A model generated the notes under the pieces. The model was not told the origin of the DNA and did not search any database. It saw only the letters and a program-made list of their open reading frames with translations. Position numbers and translations under genes: made by a program. Below are positions 24,642-34,997 of a DNA stretch of 64,000 nt, piece by piece (within the stretch, counting starts at the first letter, position 1; the number at the start of each line of letters is the position of its first letter). Source of the stretch: Sarcomyxa edulis (taxonomy: Eukaryota; Basidiomycota; Agaricomycetes; Agaricales; Mycenaceae); assembly GCA_009761415.1 (NCBI GenBank), contig QUOL01000017.1:248001-312000 (forward strand), read 5' to 3'.

Positions 24642-25444
24642 CGTTGATGGCGGCGAGGAGGAAATGTTCAACTTCTGGCTTTTTCGGAATCAAACGCGTA
24701 TCGGTCACATGACCGCGCGTTCAATTCTCTCGAGTGGATCGGTCACGGTTCACCGCAACTGACTCGACTCAGGTGTTTTACAGATATCTGGACACTGCAT
24801 CTCTTTCCCTGTGGCTCGACACGAAAACTGCACACTGGTCGCCAAAGATCTCCCATATATTCGCGGTTTTTCGCTGATTCTCGAGAGGAGTTTTCCAACG
24901 TGCGATTTTCCCGAATCACCGAGGAGCGCTCTCTACCTGTCTCTTCGCCTTCTGAATATATGTCTTTCTTGGTTCTGAAACACCACTCCCCTTTCTGTTG
25001 TTACGGATGCCGCTCCATGAAGATCGCTCGCTCGCTCTGCCACCCATCTGGTTCATTCGATGTTGCATCATTCGTCATGATTGACATGGCCACTGCCACT
25101 GGTATGATCACACCCCTTGGGACGGACGGACGACGATGCTATCTCTGTTCAACAAAGCGCTTTTCTGTCTTTCGACGACTAGTAGCTTACGGTATGCCTC
25201 AGTCTTCGTCCATGGAAAGTGGAGTGACATCCGAGTCATGACCTTCTTCCAGAATCAGCATGCGGTCTGCTCTTTATTCACTAGTATAGGCCTACTAGAA
25301 TTGCGGTGGTGCTCTAGCGCTCGCTAGCTTTGAGTTTGTCGAGCGTTTCCACCACTACCATTCCAAGCATAGCCTTTTGGACGACAGATAGATGCCACTA
25401 AGTAAATATGACGCTTCCCACTAATCAGAACCTTGAGTATCCCC
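24642..25444. other. Divergent intergenic region
   Basis: Between the start of Ase1 (minus) and the small acidic gene (plus). A 113-codon frame at 24900-25241 has no domain and is probably chance. No other structure noticed. Confidence 0.45.
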
Positions 25445-25452
25445 TATATAAA
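25445..25452 (+). promoter_or_regulatory. TATA box of the small acidic gene
   Basis: TATATAAA within CCCCTATATAAAGGCG, about 60 bases before the ATG at 25511. Its position fits a core promoter and supports the short 5' end chosen for that gene. Confidence 0.5.
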
Positions 25453-25510
25453 GGCGACGAGAGAAAAGTACTACTAACCAAACTGACCTCCAGTATCGTA
25501 TCCCCAAGCG

Positions 25511-26275
25511 ATGAAGATGGCACACCAACATTCGTCTGTATGTACGTTTTCCTTCGTCATTTTTTGGGACATTCAATCGCTCATTAGCTCGCACACATTT
25601 CCAGATCGCAATACAATCACAAGAAGACTCGGAAATCAGAACCTCGGGTAAGCTATGCCAGTGCATACTGTTCACTAGATATATTGACGTGTGTATAGAA
25701 CCTACGCAGACGACGGACAAAAGTACGTTAGTAGTTCGCGATTGCGTTTCTTATCCTCACCATTTCATCGTACTCATACTCTTCGTCTCTGTTTGTCAAG
25801 ATATATACGACATCATTTCGATTACGACCAAAGAACCAGGCCAACTTACGAGGCATAATATCACACCAGATAATGGCGATGGCAATGAGGTGCAAGACTC
25901 GCACTCGACTTTGATACACGAAGTCGATACAGGATCTGTGAGTGCTCCTCTCATAGCACAGCACGACATTGCAATTGATCCTTACCGACCTCTAGGACGA
26001 TGATGACCTCTCAGCCAACTTGAGCTTGAATACTGATACTATCAGGGAGATGGAGGATGAGGATGGCGATCAAAGCGCATTAGAATCTGGATCAAAAATA
26101 CGCCGAATCATGCACGAAGTTCAAGTTGGTGAGCATGCACATAGTCTCGGTCGAACTTGCCTCACGATACATCTTTCTCCTTCTCCTCGATGACCGATGA
26201 TCTAAAGATGACGATGAGAGCTTAACGGACTTCATGATTGATACTACGATCCGGGAGGCAGGACGGTCAGATTGA
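25511..26275 (+). CDS. Small acidic hypothetical protein
   Basis: About 140 residues in six exons joined by GT-AG introns with agreeing phases. It is rich in Asp, Glu, Ser and Thr (SQEDSEIRTSEPTQTTDK, GSDDDDLSANLSLNTDT, EMEDEDGDQSALESGSK, DDDESLTDFMIDTTIREAG) and has no recognised domain. The start is the first ATG after the TATA box. A different donor choice in exon 1 (before GTCTGT) would give an alternative N terminus (SPSDEDGTPTF). After the stop, a further exon-like open stretch (26340-26450, DADGDELLFHSREPLSD) has the same style and a proper acceptor, so the true 3' end may be longer. Function unknown. Confidence 0.45.
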
Positions 26276-26554
26276 TCGGTGAGTGTTACTCAGTAGTAGT
26301 GTCAGACAATACGTCTCATGGTTCCTTCCCAAACTCAAGATGCAGACGGCGATGAGCTTCTGTTTCATTCACGAGAGCCGTTGTCAGATCCAAGAGCGAT
26401 AAGTTACATTCGGCGACGACCCGATGAGATTAGTACAATATATGTATAGTAGAGTCGTGACGATCCTTCGTGAGCGAGTAATGGGAAACGGAAACATATC
26501 AATATCGTAAATGGCTAAAAACCTCTCCTAACGTGCGTAAGTGAGTTGATCTCT

Positions 26555-26983
26555 TTATTTGTTGAGCTCCTCCTGCTTGGCGCGGAGTTCCTCGCGACTC
26601 TACAATTATATAGTAAGAACGTGGGTGCAAGATATCAGGTAGTGCATGGCTTACCAAGGGCTGACCGAGACTGCTAGCAATCTCTGGGCTTGGGACATAG
26701 GGGCCCTTGGCGTTGTGGACTGCCATGATGGGGTCGCTGCTCAATCCACCGCCTGTTTGTGGCGGGTTGAGATCGGCGGGATCGTTCGTCTTCTGAAGAA
26801 GGGTAAGCATTGTGAGTATGAGTGAGTCGCTGTACGATTACAATCGGAGCTTACAGCAGGGTGAGGCTGGATAGTGAACGACTCGTCCTTGGGTGGTTCT
26901 TGAGGAGCACTAGCTGGAGCAGCAGCTGCGCTTGTATGATGGCGAGTGACCTTCTCTTTGATCTTGTTGAGGAAGCTGGTCAT
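26555..26983 (-). CDS. Short conserved fungal protein
   Basis: 103 residues in three exons (26855-26983, 26655-26792, 26555-26599). It starts MTSFLNKIKEKVTRHHTS, a basic amphipathic N terminus. A Pro/Ala-rich middle follows (QEPPKDESFTIQPHPA, NPPQTGGGLSSDPIM), and it ends SREELRAKQEELNK. The head and tail resemble a small uncharacterised protein seen in many basidiomycetes that begins with a similar SFLDKIKEKVTGHH segment and ends with REELRA..AELNK. The function of that family is not known to me. Confidence 0.75.
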
Positions 26984-27299
26984 GATGTGTAGGTTGGTAG
27001 AGTATGTACCAGTGAGGTTGTTGTGGTAAGAAGAAAGAGTGGATTTGAAGATATAGGAATTGGATATGACGTCGACCCCTGTTTCCCCGGATAGCCCCGG
27101 AGACTGCGCTCGATAGCACGTCTGGAGCCCCTATGTTATCGAGTTCCGAACGGTGATCTCAAGACCAAGAACTCTTAGACCTGCAGCCGAGCACTAGATC
27201 TATCTGGTGACATCCCATGCCCGGGATCACACTCTAGCAGGACAATATGCATCTCAAGTTCGAGGCGCAGACAAAAAGGAAGGAACTGGAATTTATTTC

Positions 27300-28259
27300 T
27301 TATTTCGACAACATCATCTGATAGAACCGTTTTTGTATTAGTACCCCACCACAGTTGACCAAGTAATCCAATTACCTTGACGAACTCTGCACGAAAGGGA
27401 CAGTGCGGCCATGAGCGTAACAGCCAAAGAAGGGAACAAATCGACTCACCCTCGTAATTAATCTGGCCATCGCCATCAACATCAGCTTCACGGATCATGC
27501 TATAGAGCTCGAACTCTGATAGATCCTCGTCTTGTCGATAGAACAGCTTTAGCACCGTGAATTGCCTCCAACAGTCATCCTGCCACTTACCAAGATTACT
27601 CATAACTTGGCGCAACTCCTCCACACTGATATTCCCATCTCCATTCTTATCAAAAACCTTGAACGCCTGCCTGATTTCCTCGTCGATATCTCCGTCCGAG
27701 CCTGGCGCCATCATGACGAGGAACTCTTCGAAGTCAATAGTTCCGTTGCTGTCTGTCTGGGCGACGCAAATACCATAAGTATGAGCCGTAGTAAGCGCAC
27801 TTGAGGTCTTTGGAGAACTCACATCTACTTCGTTTATCATATCTTGCAGTTCGGCCTCAGTCGGGTTCTGGCCCAGTCTTCTCATGACATCGCCAAGTTC
27901 CTTGGTTGTAATGGTCCCGTCTTGATCTGCCCAGCAGAATGGACATGGACATGAAAGCCCTGTAAGCAACCCTACGATTTGCTGTAGACGAGAAATGCTG
28001 ACCTTTATCGAACAACCGAAACGCTTCTCTGTATTCTAGATACCAGTAGTGGAGGTGAGAGTAATCCATTGATATTCACCGTCAAACCTACCTGCGAGTT
28101 GTTCTACAGAAAGTGAATCAGCAGAACGAACTAATCACAGTTCCGAGTAGTTGCTGTGTTATAGCGGAACCTACCCTTAGTCTGAACAACGAACCAAGTC
28201 AACAGAACCGCACAAGAATGTATAAAATCATCAAACGAACGTACCATCTGTTCGACCAT
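27300..28259 (-). CDS. CMD1: Calmodulin, nine exons including three micro-exons
   Basis: 148 residues, against 149 in most calmodulins. It is a calcium sensor that binds kinases, calcineurin and myosins. Exons: 28245-28259, 28175-28181 (7 bases), 28092-28103 (12), 28003-28035, 27823-27926, 27591-27756, 27450-27530, 27376-27386 (11) and 27300-27317, summing to 447 bases. Without the micro-exons the conserved [19 protein letters not shown] and NYEEFVKMMLSK segments are not produced. Four EF-hand loops are at residues 21-32 ([12 protein letters not shown]), 57-68 ([12 protein letters not shown]), 93-104 ([12 protein letters not shown]) and 129-140 ([12 protein letters not shown]), all with acidic positions 1, 3 and 12. 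The helix before loop 4 departs from the usual sequence ([17 protein letters not shown]). All introns are GT-AG. Confidence 0.95.
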
Positions 28260-29597
28260 GGTGTACTTGAAGGGTCAAGGGAGAAGGAGGCGGCAGAAAG
28301 GCTGTATCCATATTCATACTAGTACTAGGTTTTGGGTTTGGGTCACGGCTAGGGTATACGTATCGTTCAGTCTTGGGCGCTATAAGTGTTTCCTTTTGCG
28401 CTCTTGACATCATCAAAACAGATTCAAGGAGGCACGGTATCGAAATGAAGGAACAGCATCCAAGAGAAAGGAATTCGAAGGGAACAGCTTTGCATGAGAA
28501 TAGCCCGCCTCAATTTTTTAAGCTGGATCATCAAACAGTGACGCTGGCGGCGATTGAGCGGCGATTATGAACGTCTTTGTGCGAGGTATAATATTTTATT
28601 GGCACTGGTAACCTAGAATATGAATTCGAAGTCGGATTATCAAAAACGAAATGAGAGCGAGGAGTGGCGAAATCTCGACGAGAGATGACAAGATAGACGA
28701 TAGCAAACACCAGAGGAGGTTTAGAGCAACTCGAAGAAATGTAGCTATAGTGAAGCAAGTCATCCATAGCAAAGATCCAGACGAAACAAACCAGAAAGCA
28801 CAACGGGTCATAGATACGCGTGAGGTTACACCAGTTCAACGGATCCAGATATTGGCGATGTTCCTTCGAGTTTAGAATACTTACGCCAGTGCGAACATCA
28901 TTGACAGTGACCCGCGATGTGAAGCACTGAGTCCAATTGAAGCCTGCAGCTGATCATGTTGTTCCGAGAACCACGACGTGAACACACAGGCAGGACGGAA
29001 CAGTGGTACCTCGTTCTTGATAAAGCACCCGCGGGCGAAAGGTATCAAAGCAAGTGATACTCCGATCAAGCGTTGAAATCGCTTTGTGTTGATCAGTCCA
29101 TCAAGATGGCTTGCTGAAAGTCGTGCCAGTGGAAATCTTCGGATCCGGTTCTGCATGGCCAGGGGGTGAAAGCGACTGCACAGGCTGGAGCTTGGTCGGG
29201 GTTCGGGGTCTTGTCGCTGCAGGAGAAGATGAATCAGAGAATCCCAGAGGTAGGCGTCCAGTAGCAATATTGCACAGATTGAAGAACTGTCATAAGTCTC
29301 GAGAGTAGCATCGACCGAGGAAACATATTTGAAGAGAGAGGACTCGGAGCAATATGCCAGCCGGAGAAAAAGTCAACCACTTGTCTGATGGATCAAGAAT
29401 GAGGTCGGTCATGTCGACTGAAGGCGCTTCAATTTCGTGACGATCGATAGATCTAAAGGAACTTATGACACCTATCATCCATAGAACTGTCAGTGAGTTG
29501 ATAGTCCAGAGCGCTTTCTGTACACGCACAATACGGAGTACAGGAATCAAAGTTGCAATAGCTCGAAGACCATCAACGACGTCAATCGTTCTCGTCG
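28260..29597. other. Calmodulin upstream region with unexplained open frames
   Basis: 1.3 kb between the calmodulin start and the GH92 stop. On the minus strand two open stretches are protein-like: 29290-29550 (hydrophobic, with ALWTINSLTVLWMIGVISSF) and 28881-29267, which ends at a good GTAAGT donor. No family was recognised and no start or end could be fixed. Treated as unassigned. Confidence 0.4.
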
Positions 29598-32500
29598 CTA
29601 TACACCCGTAAACCCACCAGTCTCCAAAGAATCAGGAAGGGCATTACTCCCAACCCCGCACCCAGCACTCGCGGCAGCAGCAGCATCCGAATCAACCTCG
29701 ATGACAATCTCCCCTCCACCAACGACATCATCGAAGCTGATCCAACACAAACTCTCACTCGGCTTCCCGTTTATAGTGATGTTTTTGACATAGACGCGAC
29801 TTCCTGCTGCAGGTGCTGCATTTAGGGTCGTGTCATCAAAGTTCTGGACCGTGAATTTGGTACTTGTGTTGAAGAGGTTGTTGACTAGTGTGTAAGAGGA
29901 GAGTAGGGGTGATCCAATGAGGAGCTGTTTCGATGCTGGGACGGGGTAAAGACCTAGGATGTGGAAGGTCAGAAGGGCTGCCATCGCTCCGGAGTCGTCG
30001 TTCCCAGGGAGACTATTCTTATTAACGGTAAGGATCCGAATGATCTGGCTATCTGAATAGAAACGTACCCAGAAGTGCCAGTATTGAAGTTCTTATAAAC
30101 GACTTGTCTCACTCGCAGGGCACTAAGGTCGGGTCTGTTGCCATAGTGGTACAGCCATGGAAGCTCGAACGACGGCTCGTTGCCAGCTGTGAAGTACCCT
30201 TTGGAGAAGTAAGTATCACTGCAGATAGATATCGTGAGCCTTATCGGTTTGCAAGTGTAATAACAGAGGAAAGAACTGACATTCGACTGACAAACGTCGA
30301 ATTCCCTCCCATCAGGTTGACAAGCGTGGCCATCGAGTGAGGAGCGAAGAAGCTCATCTCCCAGGACGATGCTGTTCGCAACAGCACCAATATAAGATCA
30401 AAGTCCCTCCCCCGTTTATTTCAAACTCACATTCATAAAACCCAACCTGGTTCATCATGTAAAGATTAAGAGAAGGAAAGCAGGCATTGTGAGACGTACA
30501 TTGTTATCCGTGCCACGGACACATGAATGGGGTACAGGATCTACAGGCGAGCATGCGTCTGGAGGGCTGAATGCGAACGTCCCATTCTAAATGGACCCAT
30601 AGACCAATTGGAGTAAGTCACAGAACTCGGTGTAGGCACTTACTGGATATCGACGCTGTGCGAATCCTGATATGTAGAACGGTCAACATCGTAGCTCGAT
30701 CCAGAATATATAGTATGAGTGACTGACCACTAAACCCATCACTAGTAACACTGGGGTCCCACATATTAACAAAATTCATCGAGCGATTAGCGTATTTCGC
30801 GATATCACTCGAAGACTTGTTGAGCGCGATACCCGCTTGGCGGACGGCGAAGTCCCCTACTGCATACTGCGGATGAATGTCAACTTCATCAGATACAAGC
30901 ACCCAATACAAAATTCGATATGGAGAAGCTCACTCACCTCATACGCCCTAGACGCCTCTCGAGTAGGCAACCCTGTAGAGCCAGACGGATCAACCCAATC
31001 GGTGGGGATGTACCCAAATGTTATCCACGCCGTGTTTTGTCTGCCAACTTAATGAGAAGGTGAATCATCATCGTCAACAGCTACCTCAAGTTCATATATC
31101 GTGTCAGCTGTATTTACCGGTGTACCAATTCGGAGGCTAGATTGTCATATCATGAGTAGAAGTTTGAGCAAATATCAGGTATGTGTGAAGGCTCACCGTA
31201 TTTTCAGCAGTATCCACCAAAGCCTGATATAAATCGTCCGTTGGGACACCGAGTTCTTCACCAAAGGCACCGTATTTGACAGCAAAGTCGCCTAGGATGG
31301 GCATTCCATCGCTGCCGCCTTGAACGTACCCTCTGAGGAGAGACAAGGGGGGACGTAAGTAAGCTATAGCACAGTATTTGTCAGATTAGAATACTAACGC
31401 CTTGGTGTTCGCCCGACACTCAGGAATGTACCCTAGTCAACGAGTTAGGAATGGAATTGAGTTTGTAAGATGTCTTGAGTTACGGACGACGTACCTGTGC
31501 CTCGCCATCCGTCTACGTAAGCATTCACGATGTCCGCCCATTCCCTTGGTGAAGTGAGAGATAGAAGTGGGTGAACGGTGCGGAATGTGTCCCACGAGCT
31601 AAGACCGACGGGAGTGAGGAGAGAGTGAGGAGAGGACTATGACATAGAGTTGAACGAGGGAGCATAGATCTGGTACGTACCAGAACAAGGCATCATAGAA
31701 CGGATATGCAGAGGTCCAATAAGGATTTTCGTCAGTCAAGTTGGCTGGTACGAGCGAAGCGCGATAGAGCTGATTGAATGGAATACGAGTGGTTATGTTA
31801 GGATCTGAGTCACGAGCTTGTGGGACGTACAGAAGAATAGAGCAGTTCTACGATAGTAGGATCCTCGACTGTGGTATCGACAACCACTCTCTGAAGGACG
31901 TCCTCCCATTTATTGACACTAGCTTGTTGAACGGCGTCCCAATCCCACACTGAGTCCCCTTCAGCGACAGTGGGTACCTCTTCCTCAGCATTCGAACACG
32001 CTTGCGCGGTACTGATCATCGACACGCCAAATCTCGCCAATACAGATGTGGAATTGGATGAGAAAGATAGAAGCGCGCCGGCTTGGATGGGTGAGACGGA
32101 GGATGTGTAAGGGAATGTTAAAGACGTGGTATTGGGGGTGACGATGATATTGGTGGGGGTTGATGTGGATGCGGATTGATATGTGCCATACTCTACAAGA
32201 GAGGTTGGTGCGGCGAAGTCGTAACACGCGTATGCGGTGTAATTGGATGGGCCGTAACTCTGTTATTGTTGGGAAAAACAATGAGAATGAGAGATAAAAC
32301 GATTGACTTTGGATGTGATTACCTGAAGAAATGTACCAGATAGCACAATTCTGGGCCCAGCAGGGGCTATCGTTATATTAAGAGATCCACCAGAAAAAGA
32401 CCTTCCCAGATCTTCCGTAAGGTCTACGACGACATGATTGAGCGCAGAGGAGTTGGTCTGGTCGGGATACGTAAATCTGATTAGACCAGCTCGCCTCGTC

Positions 32501-33219
32501 GATGTGGTCTCGATTTGTATGTTGTCGGTGAATTTCGTTGTGAAGTAACCCGGACTGGCAGCTTTGATTGAGATAAGTATGTGTTATAAAATATGTCTGG
32601 AGACGTGGTGCTTACCATCAGCACCGGATGCTCTCAAGGCTTTCCTGGCTTCGATACCCACAGGACATGAAGTGAAAGTACAATTGATGAGGGGGAACAA
32701 GGGGAATATTCCGTAGCCGCCATTAGAATTCTGAACACGTAGGGAACTTGAGTATTAGGCCTAGATGCAAGACAGAAGGTATACGTACCCCTCCCGTACC
32801 CTCATCATGCATCAGTGATATACCTAAGACGCGCTCAATGACGCGACTAATGGGCGGGAATGAGTGAACACACCAGTTATGGGCGCGTTGCCAGATACAT
32901 AACCAGCCTGTCGAGGCGAGGTATCCACATCTATCTATGAATATGCCCAAGATGAGCTTCAAGTCGGGTATATCACCAGGAATTCCACTCACACCAACCT
33001 ACAAAAGATTTATGTCAGCAGATAAGCGGACAAATCAAGTATGTTGTGACGCACTTTCGCCATGGCATGAGGAACGGCTGCACCAGGAAATACGTTCCCA
33101 GTGGCCGCTGTTCCGATAAACAGGTTGACTAGAGATGTTAGATTTGTATTGGTCTGTGCATTGGCAATGTGTAGGACACCCAGGCCTAATACCGAGAAAA
33201 CTCTGAGGAGGATGTGCAT
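29598..33219 (-). CDS. Secreted GH92 alpha-1,2-mannosidase
   Basis: A long multi-exon gene of about 800 residues. The N-terminal signal peptide is MHILLRVFSVLGLGVLHIAN-AQ. The GH92 beta-sandwich domain opens SLVNLFIGTAATGNVFPGAA and contains LMHDEGTGG. The catalytic (alpha/alpha)6 domain includes YPFYDALFCSWDTFRTVHPL, GYIPECRANTKAGYVQGGSD, and the GH92 signature GNDDSGAMAALL near the C terminus. These enzymes are calcium-dependent and remove alpha-1,2-linked mannose from high-mannose N-glycans or mannan. Asn-x-Ser/Thr sites are frequent (NLT, NTT, NMS-type), fitting secretion. A 6-base exon (32993-32998, GTTGGT) is needed to complete the conserved MAK-VG-IDVD segment. The last residues (LETGGFTGV) end at a TAG at 29598. 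The intron chain appears undamaged. Confidence 0.88.
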
Positions 33220-34893
33220 CTCGTCGACGGGGATCGACTGTGAATGTTATCTTAGTAGACTACCTCACCTTATGAATGTCAGAGGTATGATGGATCGGGA
33301 TCAGAATTTGAGGAAGAGAAGAGCGCGAACGATACATATGCATATGCTGCTTAACGCACGTGCCCGGAATACCGCGTCACAAGGTATAGTAGAGGGTGGA
33401 ATCGTCAACTCTAGGTCGTTGTTGCTCCCAGTTTCTCCCTTGAAAATGATGGGAAAGATTTTTGAGAAAGACACTGATAGATTTGTGGAGAACAGAGCGC
33501 CCAAGTTCCAGCATCGTGCGCACTAGGTCACACCGTGACGGCACCGAAGTATGTACGAAAAAGCCGGTCGATAACATGTCGGTGAATAAGTACATGCGCT
33601 ACCAGACAATGCGTAGAACGTAGAACGATAAAGGATGTGCGCCCGTGACGATGGCCTGTAAGGCTGACTCCTGCCGCATGCTACCTGGTTCTTGAGGGAG
33701 AATAAGATGCCAGGGATGCCAGGTAGTTCACGCAAAATATGATATGTATCTTCAATCATAACAGGGAAGTTGGAGGTTCTGAGTATGGACTGGGTCGTCT
33801 GCAGCATGTGTGGTATGAGTTGGAGATTTGGAAATTTGGAAATTCGAAAATCCATCGTGGACGGTTGTTGTCATTAGCTTGCAGGAGATGCCTTAGGACG
33901 CGTGCACAAGCATACCACAAATTTGAATTTTTTGCATTCCTTCTCACGCGACGCGTCCGAATCGCAACGTCGATGTCGACGCATAAAATCCGACATTACC
34001 GCTGAACTCTTCCTCTTCTTCAGGTCACTATAGCAGTCAAGATGTCTACGAATAGTTCTTGGGCTGGCCTGCGGCGGCCTAGCGCTGAAACCTGCAGGGC
34101 CTTTGCGCCCATGAAGAAGGCCTGTCAACCCAGAGTACTTACGTTCTGGATCAAAAAAAAGCCTTCGATGCTGTCACCCTGTACAATTGCGGTCTATAAT
34201 TGAGTCGAATTTTGGAAGGCATGCCGTTTTTCTCCCGCACCTGTCAGTCTCGGCCGGATCGGTTATAATCTCGTGTCATCTCGTCGACGTACTGGCGACA
34301 AAAGGTTGACAGGCTTCAGATTGGAGGTGTCCATGTTGTTCGTGCTCGCTGTTAGCTGTTTTGAAGACGCTTTTCCCCGGGACTTCACCATCCGATACTT
34401 CATATCTTGTTCTCCGGTCTTCAGCACAGCGTATTTACCAAGGATACGATCGATCGACTCGAGGCTTCGCTAAAAATTCAGCGTTTATGTCACGCAAGCG
34501 CCAAATCGAAAGCTGATCGAATGTTCGCTTGGTTGAAGTGCCCAGTGTTCTTCGTCCACCCAAGAGCCAGATTGCAGCTGTAGCTGAGGGCGATATCCGT
34601 CTTGCAATTGCACGTACCACCTTGTGGCCTTGTGCGAAGACCTGAGCACTGTGAGCAGTAGGGCGTTACTTTCGAGCCAAGGACATCAAAAGAACATATC
34701 TACATCCCTCCATCGCTTCTAGGTTGTACAATGAAGTGAGCGGGCGCTTCTACCCGCGTGGCTTCCGATTGGCGATTTCAATGAAAGAAGATGAAGCCGT
34801 CCTCCCTGGCTTCCTTTTTACCCTGAGACACGACTATTCGACATGCATTTATCGTTTTCTCTTGGAACCCCTCCGCATAGGCTACGGGTCCTG
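33220..34893. other. Intergenic region, no supported gene
   Basis: Upstream of the GH92 gene (minus) and of the priA-like gene (plus). Several 60-110-codon frames overlap in both strands without domain or splice support. Nothing else noticed. Confidence 0.45.
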
Positions 34894-34900
34894 TATAAAA
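34894..34900 (+). promoter_or_regulatory. TATA box of the priA/CPL1-like gene
   Basis: TATAAAA in CCTGTATAAAAGGATTCC, 98 bases before the ATG, followed by a pyrimidine-rich leader (CTTTTCGTCTCTTCTTTAG). This layout is typical of strongly expressed fungal secreted-protein genes. Confidence 0.6.
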
Positions 34901-34997
34901 GGATTCCTGCCTTCGTCTAATCTTCTGTAGAGCCTTTCCCTACAGGCCGCCAGTCTTTACTTTTCGTCTCTTCTTTAGACCCCACCCTCCAAAAGCT

